Positions 44,437-56,743 of a DNA stretch of 64,000 nucleotides are shown here, in pieces (positions within the stretch are counted from its first letter, which is position 1; each line of letters opens with the position of its first letter). Origin of the DNA: Ophiosphaerella korrae (Eukaryota; Ascomycota; Dothideomycetes; Pleosporales; Phaeosphaeriaceae). Where the stretch lies: NCBI GenBank assembly GCA_028456385.1, contig JALNQF010000066.1, positions 1 to 64,000 on the forward strand. Direction: 5' to 3'. The position numbers and the translations under genes are program-made. The notes under the pieces are model-generated. The model was not told the DNA's origin and did no database searches. It saw only the letters and a program-made list of their open reading frames with translations.

Positions 44437-46226
44437 TGCTAAGCAAGGAGAGCAAATAGATTGAGCGAGGCGAACACATCTTCAAGCCGCTCCGAACCTT
44501 ATTCGAACACCAAATACGTCATGTTAGGAGTCTGATGCTTACCCCACACATCACAACAAATTTCACTGTGTATCGTCTCAGCAGTAGCACAATTTCATTC
44601 GATGTCACAATCACGGAGGCCAATGAGTGCAAGTCCACAGCAAAGCGTAGTGCAAGAATATCCCAGCCTCACTTCTCCAGGATCCAGTCATTTTCTGAGG
44701 CTAGCAATATGCAGCGTCATTCTGTCGTAAAAAGTGAGGCGAGCGTCAGCCCCACCTATTCATTTGTTCTTTGCCTGCTTAAACACTGACTGTCTCACCG
44801 AAAAACCCTCGGATTGGAATGTTAGTCTCACAAATGATCTTGGGCTCTCAAATGTCTTTCTATGTAAGTCGCCATTTTCAGCCAGGACTTTTTAATCTAG
44901 GATCAATTTTCAAACTCCAGGGTAAGATTTCGACGCAGGACTTATTTTCCCCCAACTCTCAAGTCTCGAACCACCCATTTCCGGCCTCGAAACGACATTC
45001 CGGACCATGCTAGTTGCTGGATTTCGCTTTTCCGTGTTTATTTGCGGTGAATTGGATGCCATATCCATCCTTGTGCGCCACTGACTTCGAAAAAGTTTGC
45101 GGGCTAACGGATGTGTTTTCTTGCGCCCTTGCGCACGAATCTTCCTATGGATGGAGAAGGCGCTATGGATCGGCTCTACACATTTCAAAAACTCTGTATT
45201 GTATCCGGCTGTCTGCGGTAGAGACTTTGTGTTTGGTCTTTTTGGTGCCATCACCAACAGATTGCTGACTTGAGTGTTGCGGCATTGGAGCCTTTTGGTT
45301 TCACTTTCTGGATCGTTGATCTTGTATGGATTTCTATTTGTTTGATGGCCATGTCACTTCATCCTACCATGTGTTGGAATAACTCGCGGATCATTGGATG
45401 TTCAATCTTGTCTAAAACGTATCCTCTTGCTGGTTGGCACTCATTTGCTCATTTGGTGTAAGGTTTACTGCCCGCTTTATCTTGTAACATCTCCGGAGTA
45501 CCTAGATACTACATAATAATGGAGTTTACTGCCTCACCAATGGATGCCTCACTTTTGTGTTGTTTGCTAATGCACTAGATTTCACCGTGGTATGAACCAC
45601 TGACCTTGAGGGCTCCACTTGCCATTCCGCCTTGATCGTATCAAAAGAAAAGCAAGGTGATTGAGGCCAAGGCAAATTCTGGAGAAAAGAGGTACTTTAA
45701 GCGGATCTAGACCTTCGGTGAGAATAAGCCGCGCCTCTGTTGCTGCACCTTGATACCTACATGCCAGTATAATTGGGCGTCGGGTAGCACTCCTGGTTTC
45801 GGAATCTACCACCACAAGCGATGGAAACCTGAAGAGTGAGGCATCGTCAGATTTTCAACAACTTTGGAACTCACCGCTAGATAGAGAAAGTCCGGAACAA
45901 GAGAAGATTGTAAATCCATGCATTCGATTCGGAGTACTACACTATGGTACGAAACGGCAAGATTCGCCATGGCCGTTCAATCACATGTTGGGTTGTTTGC
46001 ATAGCAATTGGGCATTTATAATGAGGCGAACGATAGACCGTCATGCGTCAAGTCCTGCGAACGCTTCCAGTGCCCTTCAGAGAAGTATCAGCATTTGAGT
46101 GCACTGGAAAATCTTAAGAAAGGACCTGCGAAAGCGAAGAAAATTGCATATAAATCTATACATCTACAACAATTGGCAAGCGTCTCCAACAGCAATTTGA
46201 CCTTTATTACAAAGAAGACTTCGAAA

Positions 46227-47415
46227 ATGAGAGGCATACAAGAACAAAGCAAGAGCAATGAATATCCTGTGTATTGCAATGACCCCGCAAGTTACGCCAC
46301 CACCAGTATGTTACTAGGACAGTAGCTTTAATATTTTTGAGCTAATGGATTTGGATAGACACACAGACTCCGATCGGTATGCGCCAGGTATATACAGTAG
46401 GTTATTGTACCTTTCAGTTGTCTCTGTTTTTGACTAGGCTCACTATTTCAAGTCTTTTACACCACAGGACCAACCACAAGACTATTGTAGCTCAACTGAA
46501 CGGACACGACAGTTAACCATTGACACAACACCACGCTATGGACATACATTTACCAATGTAATTTCTCCAGCTGCTCATCTCCTTGGATATATCCTAATTT
46601 CATGATAGTCTCACGTGACGCAACACCCGTTTGGAAATAGTGCTCTCTACCTTCAACATCTTCACACTCCAAATGCGCCTTACCAAAACTTGCCCGAACA
46701 AGCTTTCTCCGGCCACGCTTCTTTTTCGCAATTTTTGCAGGATAGTCAATATGGATCTTCTCAGAGGACCTTGGGCAATGGAAATTACACGCTAACGCCA
46801 TCACACCCTCATGGCTTCTCATCAAGTCAACCTGTAAACGGCACCGAAGACAACCAAGCCGAGGAGGGATGGAACCCCGCGTATGATGTTGAATTCTCTC
46901 CACGCAAAAAAAATACGGAATCGGTATGCTATACCAAAAACACTCCGGTGAAGGAGTCCCATACAAACTCGGTTCCTCAAAAATATTTCATCCCAGAAAA
47001 CGTCTCATATTCTCCACAAAACTTCCATATACACACGGAGAGCCATGAATCGACCAAAGTAAGAAAGCCGGAACCGAGTCGTGGCCGCCGATCAAAATCG
47101 CACACGAGCAAGTCACGTACAAAGCCATTGTCCAAGGTTGTGTTTACGTGCCAATATCCCGATTGTGGCCAAACTTGCACTCGGGGGACCGACCTTGGAC
47201 GGCACGAACGGTCCAAACACATAAGCAATGACTCGGACAACGTGTGGTGTCCCGTGGACAGCTGTCCGCGCAGCAAAACCCGAGGTGATAAGCCTTTCCG
47301 AGGACGGAAAGACAAGGCATGGGACCACGTACAAAAGGTGCATAGATCGGAAGAGGAACGAAAGTCTTGGCCGCGTTGGTATCAGGAAATTAATGGCCTT
47401 TCTAAAGATGCGTAG
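46227..47415 (+). CDS. C2H2 zinc-finger protein, two fingers, probable DNA-binding factor
   Basis: Four exons (46227-46305, 46359-46387, 46468-46557, 46609-47415) give 334 residues with every junction in phase and GT-AG. The long last exon has no ATG ahead of the fingers, so the upstream exons are needed. The N-terminal ~220 residues are Ser/Gln/Asn-rich and disordered, then a basic stretch (SRGRRSKSHTSKSRTK). Finger 1 is C247-X4-C252-X12-H265-X4-H270. Finger 2 is C280-X4-C285-X20-H306-X4-H311, with an unusually long, basic loop (KTRGDKPFRGRKDK). The terminus is WPRWYQEINGLSKDA. Finger patterns of this kind occur in many uncharacterised ascomycete regulators. An in-frame ATG at 46008 is an alternative start. 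Confidence 0.7.
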
Positions 47416-47492
47416 GGTTCATGGGAGTAAGCGTACGTTTGGCGAAAAATATATGAGGGCATTGTGAAGCGATTATACAAGGAGTTACATGC

Positions 47493-47511
47493 TTTTTTTT
47501 TTTTTTTTTTT
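47493..47511. repeat. T19 homopolymer
   Basis: Nineteen consecutive T about 80 bases after the zinc-finger gene stop. Confidence 0.8.
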
Positions 47512-48218
47512 GATACCATTGTGATGGATTAATACGGTATAGAGGGAGAGTAGTGGAGAGAACTGAGCTCCGAAGGGATCATCAGGGAGAAGGAGGCGCA
47601 GAGAAGGGCTACAGGTTACGGATAGGCAGATAGAGAGATAGACACGGAAACAATGTAATCACCAACCAATCCATGGGTCTTGCTCATGCGTCGAGCACAC
47701 CACGCCTTGACACACGTCACATCACTAGGATGAATGGATGTCATGAACCTTCCCCATACACAGATTTCTCCACAGTTGTAGCTGCAATCACACCGACACC
47801 GCTGCTGTCGGCAAATGGAAGTAAACATCTAAGCAACTAAACACCTATCAGAACGCAGCTCTACACCGCTACGCCAAACACTCGGAAAAAGAGAATTAAT
47901 CACCAACCGACGTTGGTTGTTGGGTCTAGAATAGTAATACTTTTACCGACTTACCACATTGCCAACTTACCCTATAGATGGGGAAAAGAAAAAAAAGAAA
48001 AAACCACCTTCCAATACTTAGTCCACCCCGCCCCCCAACGCAACTGACAAAGAAGCCCCTAAACGGCGATTTAACTAGTTGTACTTAGCTAGTGCACCCA
48101 ACCGGGAAGCGCACCTAGCAATCTCGCATCAGCCTACCCAAAGCGCTCCAAGCTGCCTCTTATAACTAAATCTAAATTTTCCCATTCCCAATCCATCATA
48201 CATATTTAGACCACTAAA

Positions 48219-48241
48219 CCCCCCCCCCCCCCCCCCCCCCC
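48219..48241. repeat. C23 homopolymer
   Basis: Twenty-three consecutive C. Such tracts are hypermutable and prone to sequencing length error. Confidence 0.8.
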
Positions 48242-49431
48242 TCCCCTACCCCCCTACCATAACGCTTCTCCCGCGGCCGCCAAGCCCCATCCCGCCCATG
48301 TTTCACATAAACCGCAGCACACATGCACACATGCACACATACGGGCTATCAAGCCCGTCCGCAGCCGCGTCATTCTGATTGAAAATAAGCCATGAATACG
48401 GGAACCAGGACCTGGCTGGAGGAATTGATTGCGTGGGTGGTGCTTGGAGTCGGGGCCGTTGGTGGGTGCCTGGGGAGTCATTATTTTCTGAGCGCATGTA
48501 CTGGTAGATGGGGATTTTTCTGAGTAAGAAATGTAAGGTTATGATGATGGTGGTGATGGTGGTGCCTGGCCGGTGCAAAATAGGGCCGCAGCGGGGTAGC
48601 CACGTAACGGCGTTGATCTCGTGTGCTATCGTTTGTGCAAAAGTTAAATCATCTGTGTAAGATTTTGATAGGCGGCATGTTTCGTTTCACGGCGCGGCGT
48701 TGCGTCACCTAGGAGCGCGAGCGGCTGTGGGTCGGCGGGCGCGATGCTGCAGTATCCTTGTTTGGGTGGGGCTGACGTGCTTTGAGAAAGGCAAGGCGTG
48801 GGTATTGTGGAGCATGCAGTGAGTTATGCGTTGGACGTCGTGTTGTGCCGTCGTGTGTTGGGTAGAGTACGCACTATGGTAGTAAGGCCTGAGTGTCTCT
48901 ACCTATGCAACGATACTAGTGCATGAATCATCATAATGTGGGCTGTTGCAGGTATAGTGTGGCAAAATAGATAGGCGGAATTTGGCGATTATGTAGAATA
49001 AGTCAATTGCTATCATACTTGTAGACGCTAATACCATTAATGGTCCAAGAGAGGATATCATAAAATATTCGTTAAAACAGCCAAGTGAACTGGATAGCGA
49101 CTGAAGAAAGGCGGCGAACACTTCGCAATGCCAAAACTAGAGGATATCGTGATACCTGGAGAATAAGTAAAGTGAAATGTAAACGCCGCTTGTACGCCGG
49201 AAAATTATGCGATATCGCTAGAATCGATTCAAGAGAAAATTGCCACCGTGATGTTTTGGCGCGGAGAGACGCAGTCAGTGTGGAATGAGGAGTGGCGAAT
49301 GCGACAAGGGAAATGCATGAAACGCACGTCTGAGCGTTCATGCCACTGCGCGGGATATAAGGCTTTGAAACAAAACAGAACAGCGGCGTCATGCGCAAAA
49401 CAATGTTCATGCGAACCCCCCCCCCCCCCGT

Positions 49432-50883
49432 CTACAAGGAATCCATGAGAGACATGAGCGATTTCCGTTTTTTCAATGTCCGGCTCTTAATACTGCTCAT
49501 ATGATCATCGTCTGTGTCTGAAGGACATGGCGGTAGAACGAGCATGGGCTCCCGCTCATTGGCGCCACGGGCTAGCATCTTGGTCATGCGTTTTTGCGCC
49601 ATGCTGCTAGTGTTTAGCATAGGGACTGGTGGTGCAGTTTCTGGTGAAGGCCCTCTAGTAGTGTCACCGTGACGAGACTTTGGGCGCAATATGGTTGATG
49701 CTCGGCGCAACTTGTTTGGGCTGGCAAAGTTTACGCTTCCTTCAGGAGGGGCCGTTTGTGGAGTGAGCGGCATGTACGGCGTTGATGGTGTAGAAGGGAC
49801 CTTGGCACCGTGAACGCGCGTATCGTACATCTTCTTTGCGGGTGTGATGGCGATCTTGGCCAGCGCAAGCTTCATTGAGATGGACCGTAACCGTTTATGA
49901 GGGGCAGGTTTGATGATTGGCGATGCCGAGTGAGTGTTTGAATTTTCGTAGGGATCGGAGCTAAGGAAGGCATGGGTTGCTGGTGAGGCAGGGGTCGAAG
50001 GCGCCCATTGGGATTGCGTAGTCTGTACTTTAGATAGGCCAGAACGAGATTGTGTCGATATGTAGACCGAAGATCGGGCTGACGCAGATGGCTCGAAAGC
50101 AGAAGTAATGGGGCGGGCAAGAAGCGCATCAACAGCAGGTGAAATGCTGCGAGTAGAAGGTGCAGTTTGAAATGATGAAGCCGTCGAAGCCGATTCGGTA
50201 AGTTGAAAAGTGCTGGTGTCTCTAGTAATGGGACTGTGGCTTGTAGATGGTCGCCGAGATTCGAAGTCGTCTGAGGGTGTGATGGAGCGGCTGGTGGATC
50301 TTGAAGAGAGAGAATTGGTAGCAGGGACCTTCATGGACAGTCGTTGGGCGGCGTCTGCTTTTCGTAGTTTGCTGATTGCTGCAATTGGAATGTTGGCTAG
50401 TGAAGCTGAGCGGTGCTGGACAATCGGCTCTTCAGTGGTTGGCGATCGACAGTCGAGCTGGACGACCTTGGGTCGGCCAGCGAAAGCGTAGGAGACCATG
50501 ACGGCCATATCACAGCTTTTGCCTTTATCCCATCTCGATATTGACATTGTTCGTGCTTTGCACTCTTTTACTACGTCATGAACAACGACATCGTCGTCGT
50601 CGTAGCAATAGTCGGAGTCCGAACCATCGTCTGCTGGGGAGAGATCTTCCTCACTGGACATGTAGCGCTGCTGGAAAACGATGCTTTCCTTCCTGGGAGG
50701 TGGGTTTTGCTGTTGTGCGGTGGCTGTGTTTATGCGTAGCCTCTGGGGAGTGTGGCTGTTGTGGTTATACAAACTTGGACTCGAGGCAGCACTGTCGGAG
50801 CCAGATCGCTTGGGGTGAGTGGCGAGAGAAGGCTGTTCAAACGTCCATTGCTGGAGCTGGGAGGCGACGGAGAGGTCAACCAT
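49432..50883 (-). CDS. disordered protein of unknown function with a WDKGKSCDMAV core
   Basis: The open frame extends upstream to 51312, but I take the ATG at 50883 (MVDLSVASQLQQW). The upstream part has no coding character, and CCACC precedes this ATG. This gives 483 residues in one exon. The only ordered-looking segment (residues about 80-150) contains a poly-Asp stretch (YCYDDDDVVVHDVV) and ARTMSISRWDKGKSCDMAV, then VSYAFAGRPKVVQLD. The rest is Ser/Thr/Pro-rich with many SP/TP sites, and the terminus is basic (KSRTLKKRKSLMSLMDSL). The core resembles a conserved ascomycete protein I cannot name. The phospho-site density suggests a regulated cytosolic or nuclear factor, which is inference. 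Confidence 0.7.
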   Translation of the reverse strand: MVDLSVASQLQQWTFEQPSLATHPKRSGSDSAASSPSLYNHNSHTPQRLRINTATAQQQNPPPRKESIVFQQRYMSSEEDLSPADDGSDSDYCYDDDDVVVHDVVKECKARTMSISRWDKGKSCDMAVMVSYAFAGRPKVVQLDCRSPTTEEPIVQHRSASLANIPIAAISKLRKADAAQRLSMKVPATNSLSSRSTSRSITPSDDFESRRPSTSHSPITRDTSTFQLTESASTASSFQTAPSTRSISPAVDALLARPITSAFEPSASARSSVYISTQSRSGLSKVQTTQSQWAPSTPASPATHAFLSSDPYENSNTHSASPIIKPAPHKRLRSISMKLALAKIAITPAKKMYDTRVHGAKVPSTPSTPYMPLTPQTAPPEGSVNFASPNKLRRASTILRPKSRHGDTTRGPSPETAPPVPMLNTSSMAQKRMTKMLARGANEREPMLVLPPCPSDTDDDHMSSIKSRTLKKRKSLMSLMDSL

Positions 50884-51845
50884 GGTGGGGGGAAAATGAA
50901 GGAGGGAAACCAGCGGCAGGCAGGACTCGGGTGGGTGCAAGGTGATATACGAACTGGGGCGGCAAGCGTCGAGAGTTGAAACCCGGGGCGTGCAGTCACG
51001 GGCGCCAGCGGTAAGAGAAGGTAGGGTGGTGGCTGTGGACCAAACGGGAAGCGTCAGAAAAAGTGACACCGACGACGTCCGGACGGGTTTGCAGCGAGCG
51101 CAGGAACCGTATTTGGGCGCGATGGAAAAGGGAGCGAGCCGTGATGGGTGGGCGATAGATTGCACTAGACATGCAGACAGCGCGGACCCTGTGTCATGTT
51201 TACAGGCGACGACATCAGTGCGGTAGGCGGAATCCTCTCTTGATTCAGTCGGGTGGACCGTGGCGTGGCACTGGGCAGTGGGGAAACAGCGTTGGGGCCC
51301 CTGCAGATCCACGAACGATGGCGCAACAAATGACCATGCTGCAGCTTGCGCTAGCTGCGGCCGGGCGGCAGCGCGAGCTGATAGGCTGCCGGCCGCGTTT
51401 CAGAGCGGGCGGGACGCAGCTGGTTGACGAGGCATGGCCAGTGAGCGAGTCCGCGAGGCGAGCACGCGGCGATGGCGGAGAGTCGAGGCAAGACGGGAGC
51501 CGTGCTAGAGAAAGGCTGAAGATGAGGATAGGCACAGGCAGGGAGGCGTGGCCTGGCCGGCCGACCGCCTAGAGTGAACACGGCAAGAGCCCACCGTTCG
51601 CCTCGCCCGTTCCTTCTTCTGGCCGGCGGCCGCTCCTGACCGCCCATTTGCAGCGTGCCTGCCGTTTTGCTTGTCAGGGGCAGGCCAATGGGCAGCGGCA
51701 GCCGGGCGCGCGCTAGACCCGCGCGCCAGCCGAATCGGGCTCCCGTCGTCACCGTCTTTTTTGTCTTTTTTGCGTCTTGTTCTGCCTTGGTTGACTTGGC
51801 GCTGTTGCGTCCTCCAAACTTTCCGCTGCCTGGGGCCCACGCCGC

Positions 51846-51889
51846 CGTGCTGGATGCGTGCTGGATACGTGCTGGATACGTGCTGGATG
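51846..51889. repeat. 4 x 11-bp tandem repeat CGTGCTGGATR
   Basis: Four consecutive CGTGCTGGAT units, each followed by G or A. Confidence 0.85.
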
Positions 51890-54072
51890 CTGCCTGCCCG
51901 CTGGGAATGCCATCTGTTGCCGTCTGCTGAGGCGCGCCTGTCCAGCTCCGCCGCTGGACGGCCTCGATGGCTAACCACCGGGCAACGCACCCATGACCTG
52001 CCGGCGCCACCCACCTCTGCGTTTTCGCTCGCCCTAGTCCCGTCGCTGCGCATGCGTCTTGCATCCTGCATCCCATTCGTCCTTGGTGTGCATCTCTACC
52101 ACACCACCACCACAAGCCTGCTTTCCCTCCACCGCTCGCCTCTTGATCGGCCGGCACATTGCCCGGCACCACTCAATAGCAAACGCTGCATAGATTGTCG
52201 CGAGTCAAGAGATCATCCACCCGTCTTCACGGCCGTCTGTATCTGGCCATCTCGTCGCCGAATCGAGCGACTAGCCTTGCCTCGGCAATCTGCGTAGATT
52301 GCTGCTTGTCGGAAAACAGGACCGTGCCACTCTTCTCACCCAAACAATGCCGGCCGCAACGCAACCCGCTGGTCAAAGATGCACCATTGCAGCCTCAACC
52401 TTGCCCCAACCCAGCTGACTGGTGCGTGACCAAACTCGTCTCGTGAAACCCATCGTCAGGTCCGACTCTCCAATTCCGAAGAGCACAGGCCTGCCCGCAA
52501 CCACCCTGATGTGCTCTCAAAACAGGAAGACAATATTGCCCGAAATAGCAACCCGCTCAATCCGCTCAACCCCCCGACTTGCAAACCGCAAATACTTCCC
52601 ACACGCCATTGCCCGTGTAATTACAAGATTCATTGCAAGATTCCTCGCCATTCCCAACTCCGCACTGGAAGGATTCTCGTCATCTCCACAAGCGACGTCA
52701 GAAATGCCCGAGACTCACTAAAGTTCGGAGTTCACGCAACGATCTACCAGTGCTGACATCGCACGCACCAGAACTGTGCGACAAGATGATACAACAACAA
52801 GTGCTGACCTGTACAAGCTCACTGGTCACAATCTGGTCATAACAGTGTATGCCTGGCGTTTAGCTGCACAGTGTTTTCAATAACATACACCCTGTGTCGA
52901 GCACGCACACGCATCTTTTGCGCAGCTTTACTCCGCGCCTGGCCCGGCCATCTTGAAAATGCTGGCCTCTTCTAGAATGTACGATGCTCAAAAGATTTGG
53001 TAGCATAGTACCGCATTGCTGGAAGCGAAGTCGCATGTATAGCGCCTGCACATCTTCTTGGGGTCGCGTACCGGTTGAATACAGCCACATACCACAACGC
53101 GGGGTAGTAAGAGCCGGTAATATGGGATACAGGTCGGGTTTCCGAGACCCACGCGGGTTTGCCAACACAGGGAAGACAATGGTCGAGGCTCGAGAGGCCT
53201 GTCATGGCGAATACACAAGCATGAAGACGACATCAGCCCGATCCTTGGCTGAAAATGGCTTGCATCAGCTTTCCTGGAGTCATTCGTGGAGATTCTCACC
53301 TCAGAAAAGTCAGATTTGATTGAAGTGGCTATGCTCTTCTTGCCGTGGGATCAGATCTGCCTATCTTTCCATCCGGCCGTTTTTACCCGTTTGCTATTTA
53401 TTTATTGTCGTCAAGCGCAGTGTGTTGTGCACTTTGCAACATAACCCAAAATGCACCCATTAGGGTGGAGTTATATCCGCAAAATTGGAACCAAACAATG
53501 TGCACAAATTTTCTATTGGCAATAAGAATAAAGTATAGACCTCATTTTGAAATATCGAATGGTAGAAATTGTAGCTATGGAAACCTACTGAAACACTCCA
53601 GCGTGCTGCGTTGGGTCGTTTCTTACCTGATATTTCTCCTTGTACGGTCCAGGGTCAAGCACGCAATGGTATCCAGTCGCATTCCACCACGTTAGCTAGC
53701 CTGAGCCACACACCCTGCCCTCCATCCCATCCCCAACTCGTCCCAGATCTCCTCCATCCTTTCGTGAATACCATCAACTCACCACCAGCGAGCATTCCCC
53801 CAATCCATCCCCCATGACTCGCAAACTATCTCGTAAAAGATCCAAGCTTCCCCCGCGAAACCCCCAGACTCTCTAGCCACAGCTTATCAGATAGCCGAGA
53901 TGGCTGCAAATCGCGGAGACCCTCGGACCGAGATCGTCGCCCGTCACGAGACCTGACATGCAACTTTGAGTATAAAATTATAAACATAGCATCAATGCCT
54001 AGAGTTCTTTGTTCCATAATCGTGTCTTATCCTCGCCACGTCTCCCTCCGTGTTTGCAAGTACCGATAATCC

Positions 54073-54098
54073 CACACACACACACACACACACACACA
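54073..54098. repeat. (CA)n microsatellite
   Basis: About thirteen CA units about 130 bases upstream of the acetoacetyl-CoA synthetase ATG. Confidence 0.8.
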
Positions 54099-54228
54099 TA
54101 CGCACAAGTGCAATCCCAGAACAAACTACCGCGTGTCTTATCTGCAGAGCTGACTGCCTGAAACTTTTTTTTTTCTTTTTCGCGCTCGAGAGAGAAAGAG
54201 AGAGAGGGGGGAGGGATACAAGCAAGAC

Positions 54229-56743
54229 ATGGCGTCGCAACTCCCTGTCCTGAGAAAGCTGTGGCAGCATCCTGACCCGCAGTCCACGGAGATGTGGAAG
54301 TTTATGCAGAGGGCGAATCGGCAGCGGGGATTGAATATGCAGGTAAGCTCTGCTGCTTAGTCTCAAACAGTTTTGTCTCAGTGCGTAATCGGGGCCCTTG
54401 TTCTGCAATGTGGGTGGCTGTGAAGAGAACTGGGATTGGGCTCGTGTTGTATAGTATGCGTGGTGGCTGAATATTACAGACCATGTCTGTATGCGGGATA
54501 CGATGATTTGTAAAAGGCGGGGGTGTGGTTTCGGTTGCAGATGCAATGGTATCGTGGACTGACAAGCGTGCTATAGACATTCCGCGACCTGTATGCCTGG
54601 AGTGTGGGGGACAACCGGTCGGATTTCTGGGAAGACATGTGGACCGCGAGCAAGCTGGTCTACGAGGGCACGTACGACAAGGTACCAACCCCCCCCCCCC
54701 ACACACACACACACACATACACACACGCTTTTTGCGCCAAATTTACTGACTTATCCAAGGTGGTTGACACCACACTACCCATGGACTCGATCCCCCACTG
54801 GTTCCAAGGCACATATCTCAACTTTGCAGAAAATATCCTCTACTCCGCCTCCCCTTCCAACCCCAGCACCCGCACCACGCAGTACAAGGAAGACGCCAAA
54901 ATCGCCCTCACCGAAATCCGCGAGGGCAACACCGAAATCCGCGACCTTTCATGGGGCGAACTGCGTCGCCGCGTGGGCCTCCTCGCCAATGCTTTTCGCG
55001 CGCAGGGCGTGAAAAAGGGGGATCGCATGGCGGTGGTTGCGAGTACGAGTTTCGATACGTTTATCTGCTTTATGGCGATTACGAGTCTTGGCGGGCTGTT
55101 CAGCTCGAGCAGCACGGATATGGGGACCAAGGGGATTCTGGAGCGCTTGTTGCAGATTAAGCCTGTATATGTTTTTATCGATGATTGGACCGTGTATAAT
55201 GGTAAGACAATTGATCTTAGACCGAAGATCCAGGAGATTGTGGCGGGCATGAAGGGTGAGGCTGATTTCAGGGGTGTGGTGACGCAGCCGAGATTTCCTG
55301 GCAAGCCTGCGAATGTGGACGGATTGACGAAGACTGTTACGTTGGGGACTTTTTTGAAGGCCGGCAAGGGGCGGGAAGAGTTGGAGTTCGAGAGGGTTGC
55401 ATTTAGGGATCCGTTTGTGGTGGTTTATTCGAGTGGGACGACTGGCGTGCCGAAATGCATTGTTCACTCCGTTGGTGGTGTGCTCATGAGCGTTACGAAG
55501 GAGGGATATCTCCATAGGGAAATGTCGGCTGAAACTGTCAACCTGCAGTTTACAACGGTAAGTCTCTTCCCCCCACTTCGGCAGTATATACTGACAGTAA
55601 AAGACTGGGTGGATCATGTACCTCGTTTCTGTGCAATGCTGCCTCTACGGCGCCCGTTCCATCCTCTACGATGGTTCTCCCTTCCAGCCCGATCCGCAAA
55701 CCTTCTTGTCCATCTTGCAGGAGCAGAGAGTAACCGACTTCGGCACCTCACCCCGATTCCTACACGAATTGCAGAAACGCAACATTGTCCCGAAGAAGCT
55801 ATTCGACCTCTCATCACTCCGCTCAGTATGCGCTACTGGTATGGTCCTCCCCGACTCACAATTCGAATGGTTTTACGATGTCGGCTTCCCCTCTGCTGTC
55901 CACCTGCGCAACATCTCCGGCGGCACCGACCTTGCTGGCTGTTTTGGCCTAGAGAACCCGCTTGAACCAGTCTACATGGGTGGCTGCCAAGGCCCCTGTT
56001 TAGGCACAAAACTTGAGGTGTATGATAGCCTCATCGAGTCTGGCCCCGGCCGCGCCGTGCCCCATGGCGAGCCGGGTGAACTCGTCGCAACGGCCAGTTT
56101 CCCCAATCAGCCCGTCTTCTTCTGGGGCGATGATTCCGGCGAGAAGTACCAGAATGCATATTACACGCGGTTCCCACACGTGTGGACCCATGGCGATTTC
56201 ATACAGATCCATCCTACCACGGGCCAGATTATGTTCCTGGGCCGCGCGGACGGGGTGTTGAATCCTAGCGGCGTGCGCTTTGGAAGCAGCGATATTTACT
56301 CGGTGATTGAAACGCATTTTCCCGAAGTTGCGGATAGCATATGCGTGGGACAACGACGACAGCAAGATATTGACGAGAGCGTTATGCTGTTTTTGAAGAT
56401 GAATCATGGGTATCAATTTTCGCGTGGGCTGGTTGATAGGATCAAGGCGAAGATTGGAGAGGAAAGGAGTAGACGACATATTCCGCGTCATGTCTTCCAG
56501 ACATGGGATATTCCGGTGAGTTAGGAGAGGCACAGTGTGTGGGCGCGTGAGCTGATGATGCGACTACAGACTACGGTGAACCTCAAGAAGGTGGAGCTTC
56601 CAGTCAAACAGATTGTGTCGGGACGGGCTATCCAAGCAAGTGGGACACTGGCGAATCCGGAGAGCTTGAAATTCTATGAACGGTTTGCAAGGGTGGAAGA
56701 GGTGATTGAGGAGGAGAAGTCGCATATCAAAAGCAAGCTGTAG
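54229..56743 (+). CDS. acetoacetyl-CoA synthetase
   Basis: Five exons (54229-54342, 54577-54681, 54760-55557, 55604-56515, 56570-56743) encode 700 residues, all in phase with GT-AG introns. Family marks in order: LRKLWQHPDP near the start, WEDMWTASKLVYEGTYDKVVD, HWFQGTYLNFAENIL, the AMP-binding P-loop YSSGTTGVPK (296-305), NISGGTDLAGCF, and the hinge region MFLGRADGVLNPSGVRFGSS. The end VELPVKQIVSGR has the catalytic-lysine-type context. The enzyme activates acetoacetate with ATP and CoA, feeding ketone-body or leucine-derived carbon into cytosolic acetoacetyl-CoA for sterols. Intron 2 carries a C11 plus (CA)n microsatellite next to its donor. Length is normal. Confidence 0.95.
54686..54727. 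repeat. C-run plus (CA)n microsatellite inside intron 2
   Basis: About eleven C followed by AC dinucleotides, starting only 4 bases after the donor of acetoacetyl-CoA synthetase intron 2. Confidence 0.75.

Larger units (their letters stand above)
43682..46226. other. 2.5-kb gene-free region with small repeats
   Basis: No coding signal. Near 43785-43840 there are four or five degenerate copies of TCTGGATTG/TTTCG. At 44196-44436 a 16-bp perfect inverted repeat brackets 241 bases (listed separately). The remainder is AT-moderate spacer. Confidence 0.4.
47416..49431. other. 2.0-kb gene-free region with long homopolymers
   Basis: No coding signal. It contains a T19 run (47493-47511), a C23 run (48219-48241) and ATGCACACATGCACACAT near 48323-48340. 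Both flanking genes end here, so it should contain their 3' UTRs. Confidence 0.45.
50884..54228. promoter_or_regulatory. 3.3-kb divergent intergenic region
   Basis: Lies between two divergent start codons. 51000-52400 is GC-rich, with overlapping open frames on both strands that look random. 52400-54200 is ordinary spacer. Noted elements are a 4 x 11-bp CGTGCTGGATR array (51846-51889) and a (CA)n run (54073-54098) shortly before the acetoacetyl-CoA synthetase ATG. No gene is supported. Confidence 0.4.

Noticed and set aside
46550..46966. 138-codon minus-strand frame opposite the zinc-finger gene
   Set aside because: Antisense shadow of the finger gene; no domain.
50884..51312. 143-residue N-terminal extension of the 49432-50883 gene
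   Set aside because: Cys/Pro/Ser-rich with no conserved look. The internal ATG at 50883 has better context and begins the plausible protein.
51671..52297. 208-codon plus-strand frame upstream of the gene starting at 50883
   Set aside because: It overlaps a 273-codon minus-strand frame and contains the 11-bp tandem array. Composition is biased and no motif is seen.
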